Source of the DNA: Herpomyces periplanetae
Lineage: Eukaryota > Ascomycota > Laboulbeniomycetes > Herpomycetales > Herpomycetaceae
Direction: 5' to 3'
DNA length: 64,000 nucleotides
NCBI GenBank assembly: GCA_009733715.1
Contig: WMKJ01000009.1
Coordinates: 124,001 to 188,000, forward strand
The translations under genes and the position numbers were made by a program. The notes beneath the pieces were generated by a model. The model had not been told where the DNA came from and ran no database searches. It saw only the letters and a list, made by a program, of their open reading frames with translations. The first letter of the stretch is position 1. Each line of letters begins with the position of its first letter. Below are positions 33,213 through 44,900 of this stretch, piece after piece.

Positions 33213-36200
33213 CTATCCCCCTCTTCTAAATAATGCTGCCTTTTCCCGACTCTCCAACTGCTGTAAAGCTTCAATTTCTTTTAAAACATACGTTAACAGT
33301 TCCTTACGTCGCGCAATATCAATATGCCTTCGAACTCGCATATCCTCACACGCTATTCGCTCCAAAGCTGCCGTTGTTAGCCCCCCTCGACCTAGACGAT
33401 TATCCAATTCTCTAGGGAACTATCAAAACGTATCCCCCCCATCTCGTCAATATCTATCTAACCTAATACCAAAATTCCAAACGTCACTTACATTGTAATA
33501 AAATTTCGATAGTAGCTCAGCCTCAAGGAACATATCCGCCGTAGACGTTAGCTTATCTGCAACGGCGCATAAAAATACTTCAGGGCACGCTACGTTTTGT
33601 TTTCCTGAGGCACACCCCCTCGATTCTACTGCTTTACGCCGTAGCTTTAAAATTTCCAATCGATCTCGTAAAAATATTATCTCGCGCCCTTTGTTCAATA
33701 CTTGACTACTAAATCCCCCACTTTCCTGTGCGACTACCCCTCGTCTAACTTGTTCGATAAAGTTCACAACATCTCCAACTCCCCGTTTCACATTTCCTGT
33801 GCTTACGAGTAACTCCCGTTCAGCTTTTTTCAATGCTGATTCGCATGCTCGCATTTCCCCCGTCAAGAGTTTAACTACTCGATCCCTGCCTCTTCTCCAC
33901 TCTACTTCATCCAAATCAATTCGATACTTAAACGGTTTAACACAAATTTCCAACTCATCGCTAACATCATACGTTAAATTCCGCAGGATACTGCTCGAGG
34001 CTTCCTCAATCAAATGTCGAGCTCCCGGATGCCGCGAAAAGTTCGACTTTCCAATCAGCAGCCCAACCTGACTCTGAAGTGCATTCGCCACTGCTGTAGT
34101 CGCTAGACGTCCTATCCCCGACTTTGTTAACGATGAGTTAGACGCTTGCAGTTTCAACTCCCATAGCGTATTAGCATTATCACCCCGCCCAATGTTACCT
34201 AGTTCACGTATCGAGTCAATACATGAGTCGTACGATTCCAAATCTTCCACCATTCCATTCCAGTACCGCTGAGCTAGTAAATTGAGAACCTGCTGATCCA
34301 ACTCCTGTTTAATAATTTCACCTACGTCAGCTCTTCCAAATTTTTCTGTAAAATCTCGAAACGCATGTTTAAATGAATCAAGGTTTTCTGCCATGTATGA
34401 TTCTGCACTAAGTGGTCTATCGTTATACTGGACTTTAAACTCATAAGTTGCCTCGGATAGTTCGTGCTGAATTTTTTCGCTGATTGACCGCAAATTTATT
34501 GCCATTGCTTGTTCCAGTACTCGAATTAATTTAACCTTCAGTTCTCGAGTCCCCACTGTAAATGATGTTGACCCTGATCCTCTCTCGTCACTAATGGCAT
34601 TGCTCTTATTTTTTTGCACATCCCCTTCATTCGTATATGCTTTGAAATAATTATCTTCATTCTTTTCAATGGCACTGATAATATCTTCTTTTCCCCGGTA
34701 AAACAAACCACCGGATACACTGCTAGGTGCTCGTGAGATTACACCTACATACCCCAGTTTCAATGCATACTTTGGATCTTTCAGAATGCTAACACCTCGT
34801 TCGGCATCTACTAAATCTAATTTCGTAACTACACCAATTGTGCGTTCTCCCCGTGGATCAACCTTACGACTAGCGCGTAGAGCCGTTGAATTGGCCAAAT
34901 CAACGTCCGCCGCCGAAACTGCAAGAATAATATTAGGAGCTTGAATGTACTTCTCACATAGATTCGATATTTTATTTTTTAACTCCCCAGGTTGATCTTT
35001 CCCTGATACTTGAATGTAACCCGGTAAGTCTATCAAGCAAAGGTCAGGGACACTAGGAGAATAAATACGTAATTGAATAGGTTCGTCAACCACACATTCC
35101 TCTAAAGGCACAGCTTTATTCAAGTCAGTTAGGGTTTTTTGGATTTGTGAAAAATCCGTTATCTTGCCAAGTCCTAAGGCAGGAAATTCACCATATTCGC
35201 TGGCAGATCCTTCGGTATGAATAAGAGTTAATTCAATAGGCCGTCGAGTAACCATATTTGTCCCCTTTGGCAAGAATTCATGGCCAACAATGGCTTCTAG
35301 AACAGAGCTTTTGCCGGATGATTGTGAGCCGATTACCACTATGGAGGGAAGCAATAAAGATTCCGATTGTCCAACTGACTGTAATAAGCTGCGTAGTTGA
35401 ATCATTTTTTTAGTAAGAAGCATTAATGTATTCAGTTGGACAGCTCGTTGTTCCGAGGATGAGTCTGAAGAGTTCGTTATACCCACTGCTACTATACCCG
35501 TGTTGGCAGCCAAAACACTACCCTGACCATTTGATGTTTCATTTGATTGATTTGATTCACTGGAGTTACTCCAATTTTTATCATTGTTACCATTATGAGA
35601 ATCTTCATGAGTATGGTCCTGGGAGGATGGTTTAAACAAGGAAAGCGTATTTGATAATCCGGAAAAGATATCTTTTGTGTTATTAATTTTTTGGGAAATT
35701 GTAGAAGCTAAGTTTTCCGTTATGTTTAACGCGGTATCAGAAGCTCGAGTTAGGAAATCCAAGGCAAAATTTCCCGCTAAGGTTGCGTGATATTGGATGT
35801 AAGAAACACCAGCAACAACGGCACCGCCACCGACGGCACCAAGAGTAGTGATTCGAGAGAGGAATCCTGACACGACTTTTGCAAGTACGCGAGCGAAGGA
35901 AAATCTTCGCGAATTTACCGATAATTGGAAGGGCAAATTACCGCGTTGTTTGAGAGGGTTGTACACGGATGCACGGAAGGATAATGCGAAGGGAGATGCT
36001 GATGATTTTATTGAGTTCAATGTGGCACGCGTGCAAGAATTTCTAGCGTGTAAGGGTAACGTTGATTCATGCTCTAATAGCCTTGAAAGTGTATTCGACA
36101 CATTGTATAAGGAAAATTTAGGGTTGATTATAAAACCGGAAAGATGAGACGTTATTCTGTTAGAGAGGAATCCACCATGTCGAATTGATGAATTGGACTG

Positions 36201-36230
36201 AGAAATAACGTGTGAGGTGTATCTAGACAT
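33213..36230 (-). CDS. MGM1: Mitochondrial dynamin-like GTPase Mgm1 (OPA1)
   Basis: Two exons, 33492-36230 and 33213-33419, are separated by a 72-nt intron (GTAAGT) and give 981 residues. A long Arg/Ser-rich presequence is followed by a membrane segment at ~128-146 (TTLGAVGGGAVVAGVSYIQY). The GTPase domain has G1 GSQSSGKS at 301-308, a Thr in the switch region (NMVTRRPIEL), G3 DLPG at 401-404 and G4 TKLD at 469-472. Middle and GED-like regions follow. The short second exon restores FYYNFPRELDNRLGR, conserved in Mgm1. The protein fuses inner membranes and shapes cristae. An Asn/Ser-rich segment (~200-260) between membrane anchor and GTPase is where long/short-form processing would occur. It is convergent with the small secreted gene. 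Confidence 0.96.
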
Positions 36231-37513
36231 TTTGTTTGAAAATTAATCCAATCTTGGACAAATTAAAAATTTTAACGGGAGAACGAAAAAAATTAGAACA
36301 AGGATTTGAGAAGGTATACACCAACTAACGAGAATGCCATATTGAAGTTTTAAAGGTAGGAAAGATTTTTCTAAATTTCAAACAATACTGAAAAGATTCA
36401 CTTGAATACCAACAGAGACAAATTCCTCGCGGGAATATCATCGACTCTGCTTCCGCAAATTGCTTCGCGCTTCGTTTTAACTTCAAGCCCAACCGAGCCG
36501 TATGACATAATCAACCATCACCATTTCATCACGAGAGTATTACGTAGGCGGACTGAAGGTGGACATGAGTTTCAGGCCAGGTAGAAAATGGCGGACGATG
36601 GAGAAAAGTAAAGATAGTTGTAGAATAATATTCCCCAGATTTGGGTATTCCAGTACCATTAACTAGACCAAGTAATTATTGCCGGTTTCTGCCAATTTTT
36701 TTTTCTTTTCTGTATGCCCAGTAACACAATCTCTATGTGGGCTCGATCCCATTCATTTTATCCCTTTTACAGTAAACGAATAACTGAAAATTTCCAATTT
36801 AACATGTATATACAACCATTCCTATTTGATTAGCTTCAATATATTCATACTTTTTATCATATCAATCCTACCACTACTCGATTCTACCAATTCATACTCT
36901 TCCATCCTCCAAACTCTACCCACCAGGTGAGGCACGTGACATGGACGGGAAGAAAGTGGGCGCTGAGTTGTAGGAAAAGTAAGAGCAGGATGGAAAACGG
37001 GGGAGGATGAAGGTCAAGTGGATGTATTTTTGAAGGGTAAAAGATTGCAAGTTGGATCTATGCTTGGTTAGTTGCTCTATTTTGCCTTTATTCATTGGGG
37101 CATTGAGTTTTCCCCGTATTGCAAATTCAGGTAATACTATACATTTGCCGGTAAGGTTGTAGAGATATTGTGAGCCTGGCCGGAAATTTTATGGCAAATT
37201 TGAAATTATAAACTTGCAAACTACCGTTTTCCTTGTTAAGAATTCAAAAACTGTATTTACTTTGCTCAAATCTTCACTTAACCATTTAATCCCTTTCGCT
37301 CATCTCTAAACCTTCTCTCTGCTTACCCTTTGGCACATGACTAATTGAGGATTTCCCAATCGGGAAATGAAGACTTTTGGTTAAGATTATGATTTTGGAC
37401 AAAGGGCATTTAACAGGTTTATCTCTACCTGACCATTTTCAAATTGTCATGGTATATTGTAGCAAAGTATTAAAATCAAAATTTTATTTCAGGGATTTAT
37501 ACCTTTTATACTC
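36231..37513. promoter_or_regulatory. Divergent MGM1/DUG3 intergenic region
   Basis: 1.28 kb without a credible gene. CACGTG lies at 36933-36938 in GGCACGTGACATGG. The rest is AT-rich. Confidence 0.45.
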
Positions 37514-38878
37514 ATGTGTCGCTTTCTCGTAAGTTATATAACAAACATCGTTATACTATAACCTGTTTTGATAAAGTTCATGATACATACTCTGTTTACT
37601 CTCAAAATTAATCATGTCTTAACATATGTGCGGTTACACTAAAGTGTCGGATTATTTTGTAGGTTTACAAAGGAAGAAATGAAATCTTATTATCAAAACT
37701 CATTCTCGATCCTGCACATTCCATACTAACACAGTCGTATGATTCAAGGCTTCGCCTGGTAAGAAGATTCAAACCTTATTGTTAATTTTTTACTATTCAC
37801 TTTTTATTGCTTGATAAACTAAACGTCAAATTTGTCGGAATTTCTTCCAACTAACGCCTTCTCAGGATCATAGAAGACCCCATAATGGCGATGGTTTTGG
37901 TGTTGGTTATTATACAAAACCCGAATTAGGCCCGGAGCCTTGCATTTTTACATCTACGATTCCCGCATGGAATTGTCTCAACTTAGAACGATTAGCTTCA
38001 AAGACTACTTCATGCCTCATTTTTGCTCATGTTCGTGCAACGACCGAGGGAAATCTATCGGATCAAAACTGTCATCCCTTCAGTTACGGTAGTTTAATGT
38101 ACATGCATAACGGTGGCATCGGAGGTTGGAAATTGATCAAGCGCAAACTTGCCAGTAGCTTAGCAGACCGGTGGTTTATGAGTGTCCAAGGGTCTACCGA
38201 CAGTGAATGGGCATTTGCCCTTTTTCTAGATAGCCTTGAGCGTATGGAAATAGATCCAGCAACTCCCCCTTCTGAAAAAGGGTTTGGTCATGTTGTTCTT
38301 CGTACAGCTTTGTTAAAAACTATTGCACGAATTAATACACTCACATCCTCCATTCCTAAAGGTTGCTATAATGAAGATCGACGCAGCCTTCTCAACTTCG
38401 CTGTTACAGATGGACATAGTGTAATTTGTTCCCGCTATGTTAGCAGTCGGCATGATGAGCCTGCCAGCTTATTCTTTTCTTCTGGAACTAACTGGAAACG
38501 GTCAAACATCCAAAATCCAAATGTCACAGATTCCAAAGTCGATTACCGAATGGAACGCCGGGACAAGGGAAGTGACATTGTCTTGATAGCCAGCGAGCCC
38601 TTAACATTTGAAAGAGGTAAGTTTATCGCAAGATTTATACCATAACATTTAACATCTAATGTATACAACCAGACAATTGGGTTACTGTCCCTGCAAATTC
38701 TACCTTGACTATACACAATCAGACAGTTATGATTCATCCAATAATTGATGAATACTGGGTTTCTGACCCGGAGCACGTTCGATCGTGTAATTTTGCCAAA
38801 ACTAAAGGACAAGCAATTCCCGATGACAGTCGCAACATTAACTTACCGTTACTTCAAATGGAAGAACAGTCAGTTTAA
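37514..38878 (+). CDS. DUG3: Class II glutamine amidotransferase Dug3 (glutathione degradation)
   Basis: Four exons: 37514-37528 (15 nt), 37663-37758, 37866-38616 and 38673-38878. They give 355 residues, the usual Dug3 size. The protein begins MCRFLVYKG, with Cys2 as the N-terminal nucleophile after Met removal. Other amidotransferase landmarks are LTQSYDSRLRLDHRRPHNGD, GFGVGYYTKPELG, FAHVRATTEGNLSDQNCHPF, MYMHNGGIGGW and GSTDSEWAFALF. The end TFERDNWVTVPANSTLTI is typical of Dug3. With the Dug2 peptidase it releases glutamate from glutathione in the cytosol. The 15-nt first exon is supported by exact restoration of the MCRF(L/F)VYKG start and by consensus GTAAGT. Confidence 0.95.
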
Positions 38879-39468
38879 GACGTCTTGGGGCTTGCGAGCT
38901 ATAATCAGATTGTATCGCATACTGGTTGTGAATCCATGACTTGATGGTCCGAAGAAATCATGCACTTGTTATTGTATAGAATACCAAACGAACCGGACAC
39001 AAAGGGGCTTTCAAGCTAATTGAAAATATTATTTGTCACTTAGGTGGGAGCTTTCTAAGTTTGAAGGTTTTCTCCGAGGTTGTGGTATAGGTGTCGCTAA
39101 GATTAAGTTTCGTTTGCGATTGCCAACAGATGAAATTATGGGCATGTTATCCATGATTAACGTTTCATGGTGGTGAATAACGCACTGTTGCGATCCAAAC
39201 AAACGTCTAGAGCATGGTAGAATTAACATACTCATTGAGTATTAATGATGGACGGCATTCAAGGCTAACATTCATATATTAGAGTTATCTGGTGATTACG
39301 ATTATACTGATACGCTTAGGAGACAAAAGCGCTTAACGAAGGGAAGTATACCTCATGCACATTAATAGGTTGGCAAAGGCAAGGAATAGTTAAAGCGTTA
39401 ACAAATATAGCGTTAATTATTGACGATAAACACGGATTCAATGGGTGTGAAAAAAAATTGTAGAAAGT
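38879..39468. other. Convergent spacer DUG3 / MIC10
   Basis: 590 bp, AT-rich. Short frames such as 39029-39235 (minus) show no similarity I can recognise. Confidence 0.4.
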
Positions 39469-39919
39469 TCAAGTTGATTCTGTGGAGTTTTTTAGAAAGT
39501 TTGGGGTGGACAAATAAGGCTTTTTATTCTTAATGGCAGCTTGTTTGAATTCCTAGGTATAAATGCATGTAAGAAAAGATGATTAAAGGGTGCGTTTAGT
39601 TGAATTTGATTGATACATGAGAGGATAATGAGTGAGGGAAAGATAAACTTACATTGTCACACTCTTCCCAAGCGCGTCCGGCACCGAAACCCAAACCTAA
39701 CCAAACTGGCCAAGCACGACGACGAAATAATAAAGCTGAAAATACAACGCCGAATGAAAACCCGAGGGTAGATTTCACTAATAAATTTGATAAACAGTGA
39801 TCCCAAGTTTCGTGTAATAAAGCTTCGCTTAAGGGGCGGTATGGTCGAGAAATTGTCGAGGAATTAGCATTATTAGAGGAAGAAAGGGTAACGGAAGAAT
39901 CCGACGTGGAAGAAGTCAT
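39469..39919 (-). CDS. MIC10: MICOS subunit Mic10
   Basis: Two exons, 39653-39919 and 39469-39552, are separated by a 100-nt intron (GTAAGT) and give 116 residues. A Ser/Thr/Asn-rich N-terminus is followed by ETWDHCLSNLLVKSTLGFSF, the first membrane segment, and RRRAWPVWLGLGFGAGRAWE, the second. The latter carries the glycine pattern GLGFGAG that mediates Mic10 oligomers. The conserved D-x-C after the first helix region (WDHCL) matches human WDRCL. Exon 2 gives a short polar tail beginning EFKQAA, comparable to DFQAPY. Mic10 bends the inner membrane at crista junctions. The ATG at 39919 is used; upstream only a TTG would extend it. Confidence 0.93.
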
Positions 39920-41970
39920 GATAAAACCGTGTAAGCACAAAATACACGTTTACGCGAGAGTATTAAGAAAATTTAAATGAAGAATGATTCAAACCGAAGT
40001 AGCAAGTACACCGCAATATCAAATAGAATAACCTTGACAGTAACAATATACAAAGGAAAAATGAAATTGGATATCTACCCAACTCAACCATTAAAAAATA
40101 AATCTAAAATAAAAATTGGAATAGCCCCAGGAAAAAAAACTTAAACACTCTCCAAATACCTTACTCCAAAATGTCGCGATGCCCTCAATCCAAACCGTCC
40201 CCGGGGGTGTCACGTGTGTGTCACGTGAACACAGCCGGTGACGCGGCCAGACGGCCGGTTGGGGAGAGATCGTGAAGCTGCGATGGTTTGAGGGAGGGGA
40301 GTTGTTTTAGGTTAGTTTATTGTTTGTGTTATTGGTGTCATGGATTTATTGCGGGCAATGGAATTATCATGTGCATCCGAAGGGTTTTTAAGGTTTGAGT
40401 GTTTTTAGAAGCACACCATTCTGGTAAGTTTAAATTGCTGCTATGGTCTTAACAAAAGTATTTAAAGGGTTTTTCCCAATTAACATTTATGTATTTATCC
40501 TTGTTCATTTATCTTAGGAATTAATAGAGTAGTGGGATTTGCTTGTAAAAATTTTTATCTACTTGTATAGGTAGTGATAATGAGCTATGGCGAAAATATG
40601 TACATTATCAGGGGCTTGGAATTTTAAAAAGCTGAATTCTACAAATTTAATTTTTGTCACTCAGTATTTCTTAGTTGTAAATCCAACACAGGTTACTTCA
40701 ACGGGAAATCTCATCAGCCAATCTCCAACTTTTAGTACCGTTTAGACATACTCAATCTGGCCAATATGTTTGGCTATGCTTATGAAGTATACGTTAATTC
40801 ATGTTTGGGACTCCTCATTAATTTGATTATTCGTTAAGCCAAGTTGGGCTCATCAAAGATAAAATTTTTAGATGGCAAGATCCCAGTCCATAGACTCGTG
40901 CAAATATCTTACCTTACACATTTTCCCTACTAACATTAGAAATGGTGAACCAATTACTTTGCAGAAACCCTGTCCAAATAGGCATCATGACCTAACATGA
41001 AGATGAATATTCACGCATAATATGGCCGTATAGAAACTCCTTTTATACAAGGTTCGTCGGACTGACTCTAAGGTTTCGATCACCGGAACAAAACTTTCCG
41101 TAGATATTCTTACCTTGCATAAAGATTTCCGCCTTAAAATGATTGATGCCCGAGTATCACCAACCATTTGTTTTTGAATCCATTAGAACCATGCGTCTAT
41201 CGTACCTATCTCATACTTGAACGTGCACGCATATAGCACCCCCAATGTAGATATCTGTTTGGCATATGCGGTGAAAATCTCTGAATTATGCGCAACAAGT
41301 TAGCCGTTTGCATCTATAAATGTTAAGCTGAAAGATAAATGCTTAAAATGCCAGCTCACGTTAAAATGCTTTTATGAAACAATTGTGCGAACTTACATTT
41401 CTTGGGTAGTATGAATCACAAACGTAGCACATAATTGTTATGGGAATAGTTACCAAAGATTTTTCTGAAAACAAGATAGCACGTATGGTTCTCACGCAGT
41501 GCACTGTACTGTATCAACTAGAATTGTACAGGTAGAGCAAATGGGCAATTATTGTTGTTGAAAGTTTCCTTCTAGATTCACAAGTATACTTGAGTATTGG
41601 GCATAATATTCATAAATAAATTTAGGAACATGCTATACTGAAGTTGTACAAAAATTTCCAATAAAGATACGTGAAAAACAATCGACTTTTAAAGAACAGT
41701 TTAGATAAAAATTATTCTCGCCATCATTCTCCTAACAGTCTTGACTGGGTTTTCACGTGATATCACCGCCACTGCATTGTGGATGTGGCTGTGTGTAGCG
41801 AGTTATTGGGCAACACGATAATTGGAGATAGTTTTGAAATCTTGATTGTTTTTGCAAGCTTGACGACACTAGTTGTTTACTACAATATGCCTGAATAGCG
41901 TTTCATGATTTGTGTTGTGCATTATTTGGAGGGATTTTGTAAAATGGTGTGATTGTTTTACTCTAATAAA
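39920..41970. other. 2-kb gene-free region with paired CACGTG motifs
   Basis: CACGTG is repeated at 40211-40216 and 40222-40227 (11 bp apart) in a small GC-rich patch, and again at 41754-41759. The remainder (40300-41700) is AT-rich, and I see no exon chain, RNA gene or repeat in it. Confidence 0.45.
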
Positions 41971-44900
41971 ATGAATTGTGAAAAGGGAAATACGTTTGCG
42001 GGAAATATCGTGAACAATGTTGAAGATAGCTTCAAGAAAATTGATTCCCAACTAAATTTTTCGGATCAAATTGTACAGGCAGCAAAAATTCTTGGATATC
42101 CTGAAAATTGGATGGTGAACCTTTCTTCACTGAAAGGTGAACCACTATGGCATAAGGAAACTTCCATCCAACATATTCAATATCAATATGCTTTAAGATG
42201 GGTTCTGAATAAACTTCATGCTTTTTTAACCACTTCAACGGAACCATTTGTACAAGATCTACCGTGGCTTTTCATTACTCACACACTTTTTCATATAACG
42301 CCATGTGCTTTGGCCAAACTTTTGCTAACATTTGGAAGTGGATCTGACAAAATTACCCTATTAGGTATTATGGAGTTAACGCTTAACAAATTATTATCGG
42401 TGCCTTTTACAAACATGAATAGCTTATCTTGTAGTTCCAGCAATTCTTGTCAGATGAGCATCAACACGGACGAAGCCTCACGTGAAGAAAATTTGCATAT
42501 TACGGATAGGCCAATTAAAAGAAAGCATTGTTCGTTGAAAAAAGGATCGAGTAAACGCCTTTGTATTAGTGTTGCAAGCTCGCATATTATTGTAAAGCAC
42601 AAGAGCATTGTTAATCTGCTTAATGCAATGAGTACGTTACTTGAGATGTTGAATACTCTATCATATTCGAACGGCAAGGGCCAAAGTTTCAGTACGGTCC
42701 TTGCACAACAGCATATCAGAACCGTATTTCGAGCTAATTCACTGCTTGCGACTCGACTACTTAAGTTATCCCTACAAATTGTACAATTTTTACGAAACAA
42801 AACCAAAGATATTTACTTCACTGTATCCAACCGTTTTTTAAAAAATATATTGACCATTTGGGATGTAAGCTTTGAATCATGTTGTTATACATTACAAGGA
42901 CAGAAAGATCAAAGCCCGTATAATTGCTTTCCACAAGAATGCCTCTTATTAGCCTGTTATATACTCGAGCCGTCATGTCAACGAAAATGGATCAATATTG
43001 GTGAAGTTTGCGTGTACTCGTTTCCTTCATATCATGATTCCCTTCACAGGCTTATCTACGAATGTTGCTTCGCTCCGGCTTATCAGCATTACTGTTCAAG
43101 CTTGTGCAAGTGTATGGAAGAGCATAAATGGAATGAATCAGATCAGCCTAATATTTATGCTAAATACCAGAACACCCTTTTACTCGACACAGCCAAGGTA
43201 TGTCAGGCACTAGAAGATTCACTCAAACCATTTCGTGATTGGATGGGTCTCCACTGCGACTCAATGTACTATAAGAAGAAGTACGGTAGCGGTGGGACGT
43301 TTGTTGCCTTTGCAGTTATTCTATTTTGTCTGGCGATTCGTGCACAGGCGAGATCAAAGATCAACTATTCACCTTTGGAAAAGCGCATAATGACAAGACA
43401 GCCATGGGCAGATTTTGTGTTTTGGGTAATTGTTAAGTGTATTGGGGATGATGTTGAGGATACCCCGCAGTTAGGTGAAGATTGTAGTGCTAGAATCCAA
43501 ACGGATGAAAATCAGGCAAGCCCCATATTCAGGGAATTTATTGCGCGAGTGTTGAATAGTCTTTTGTACGCAGCAGCTATCCTTAGGGTAAAACTGAGCC
43601 GAGATTCGCTAATTTTGATTGTGAAGCGGTATACGGGTTTATTGACAAAAGGACATGATGGGATAAATTGGGGAAGTTTAGGAGCTGTACTTAGCATGGA
43701 TATGTCTGCTTTGACGGAGCCAGTTACGTTTAAAAAAAGTAGTGTGATAAACGGTGAAGAAAAAGAGTTGGTTGACCTTGATGACAGGTTGTTTAACGTA
43801 CTTTTACAGGCCAATTTCGCGGATGTAGAGAAAAAACAATTCATTGCCATGGAAAGTGTTGTGAGCGCTTGGGTTCGAAATTATATTGCAAACCGAAGGC
43901 TTAATGAATTTACTATGAAATGGTACGATGTGATGAAGAAGGGTATGTTTAAAGCTGACGTTAGAAAGTCTATATTATACAGTGATTGGTTTGTGGAGAT
44001 TGTAGGCTTGGAAATGAGAAATGGAGATGTGTTACCCATGGAGCAGCAAACGATCTTAGAACGGGCTATAGAAATGCTAGGGGATGATGATGAGAGTTTA
44101 GATACAGTAGATGAGAGTATAGAGGGAAGAGTTGCACTAAACCGATCCCTGAATATTGTGATTTTAAATTCAATTATAACGGGATTGGAACCCGAGACAC
44201 TTAGTGAAGTAGTTATTGCACGGGTTCAAGATATTATGATAAGGTTATCACGAAGAAAGGGTGGGGTAGATATTAAGGAGTTGGATTTAACACCCCGGAT
44301 TTTACTTATTTTGGGGCATGTTCTAAATGGAGCCAGTATAAGGGAACTAGTGGGTAAAGCGGAAAAATTTGAACGGTTCAGCAGGAAGGTGATTGAAAGC
44401 GTTCTTGAGGGAGATTTGGAAGCGGTAGCAGATGAGATGATGGTTTACTCGTGTGACGGGGTTGGTAAGACGATAGGAATAAAGGAATGGGTGAAATCAG
44501 CGTTTCGGTTGATAAGCAGTGTTAGTGCTGTGAAGATTCGGTTCGCTCAAACGTATGGTATAGCACAGAAGGAAGCAGATGGGACGGCGGAAAGGATGTT
44601 GACGGTTTTTGAGTACGGGATTAAGGTATGGGAGGAAGATTATATGGTTAGGTTGGGGGAGTTTTGGGTTGAAAGTTGGAGGTATACATTTGGGTATGTT
44701 AGCTATCGTATAAGGAAAAGGATAGAAGGAATAATGAAGGAATTGGGAAGGGATATGGTTGGACAAGAGAGAGGGAAAGAAATGCTGAAGGAGGTTTACA
44801 CAACGAAGAATGATGGACATGAAAGGATGATGACCATGGAAGTGGAGGAGTTGGGACGGGTAGATTTGGGGAGCATGTTTAAGATGTTTGATGGACTTGC

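Noticed and set aside
38879-39468. Extra exon of DUG3 or a small gene before MIC10
   Set aside because: DUG3 already ends with a family-typical C-terminus at 38878, and the frames here are short and unsupported.
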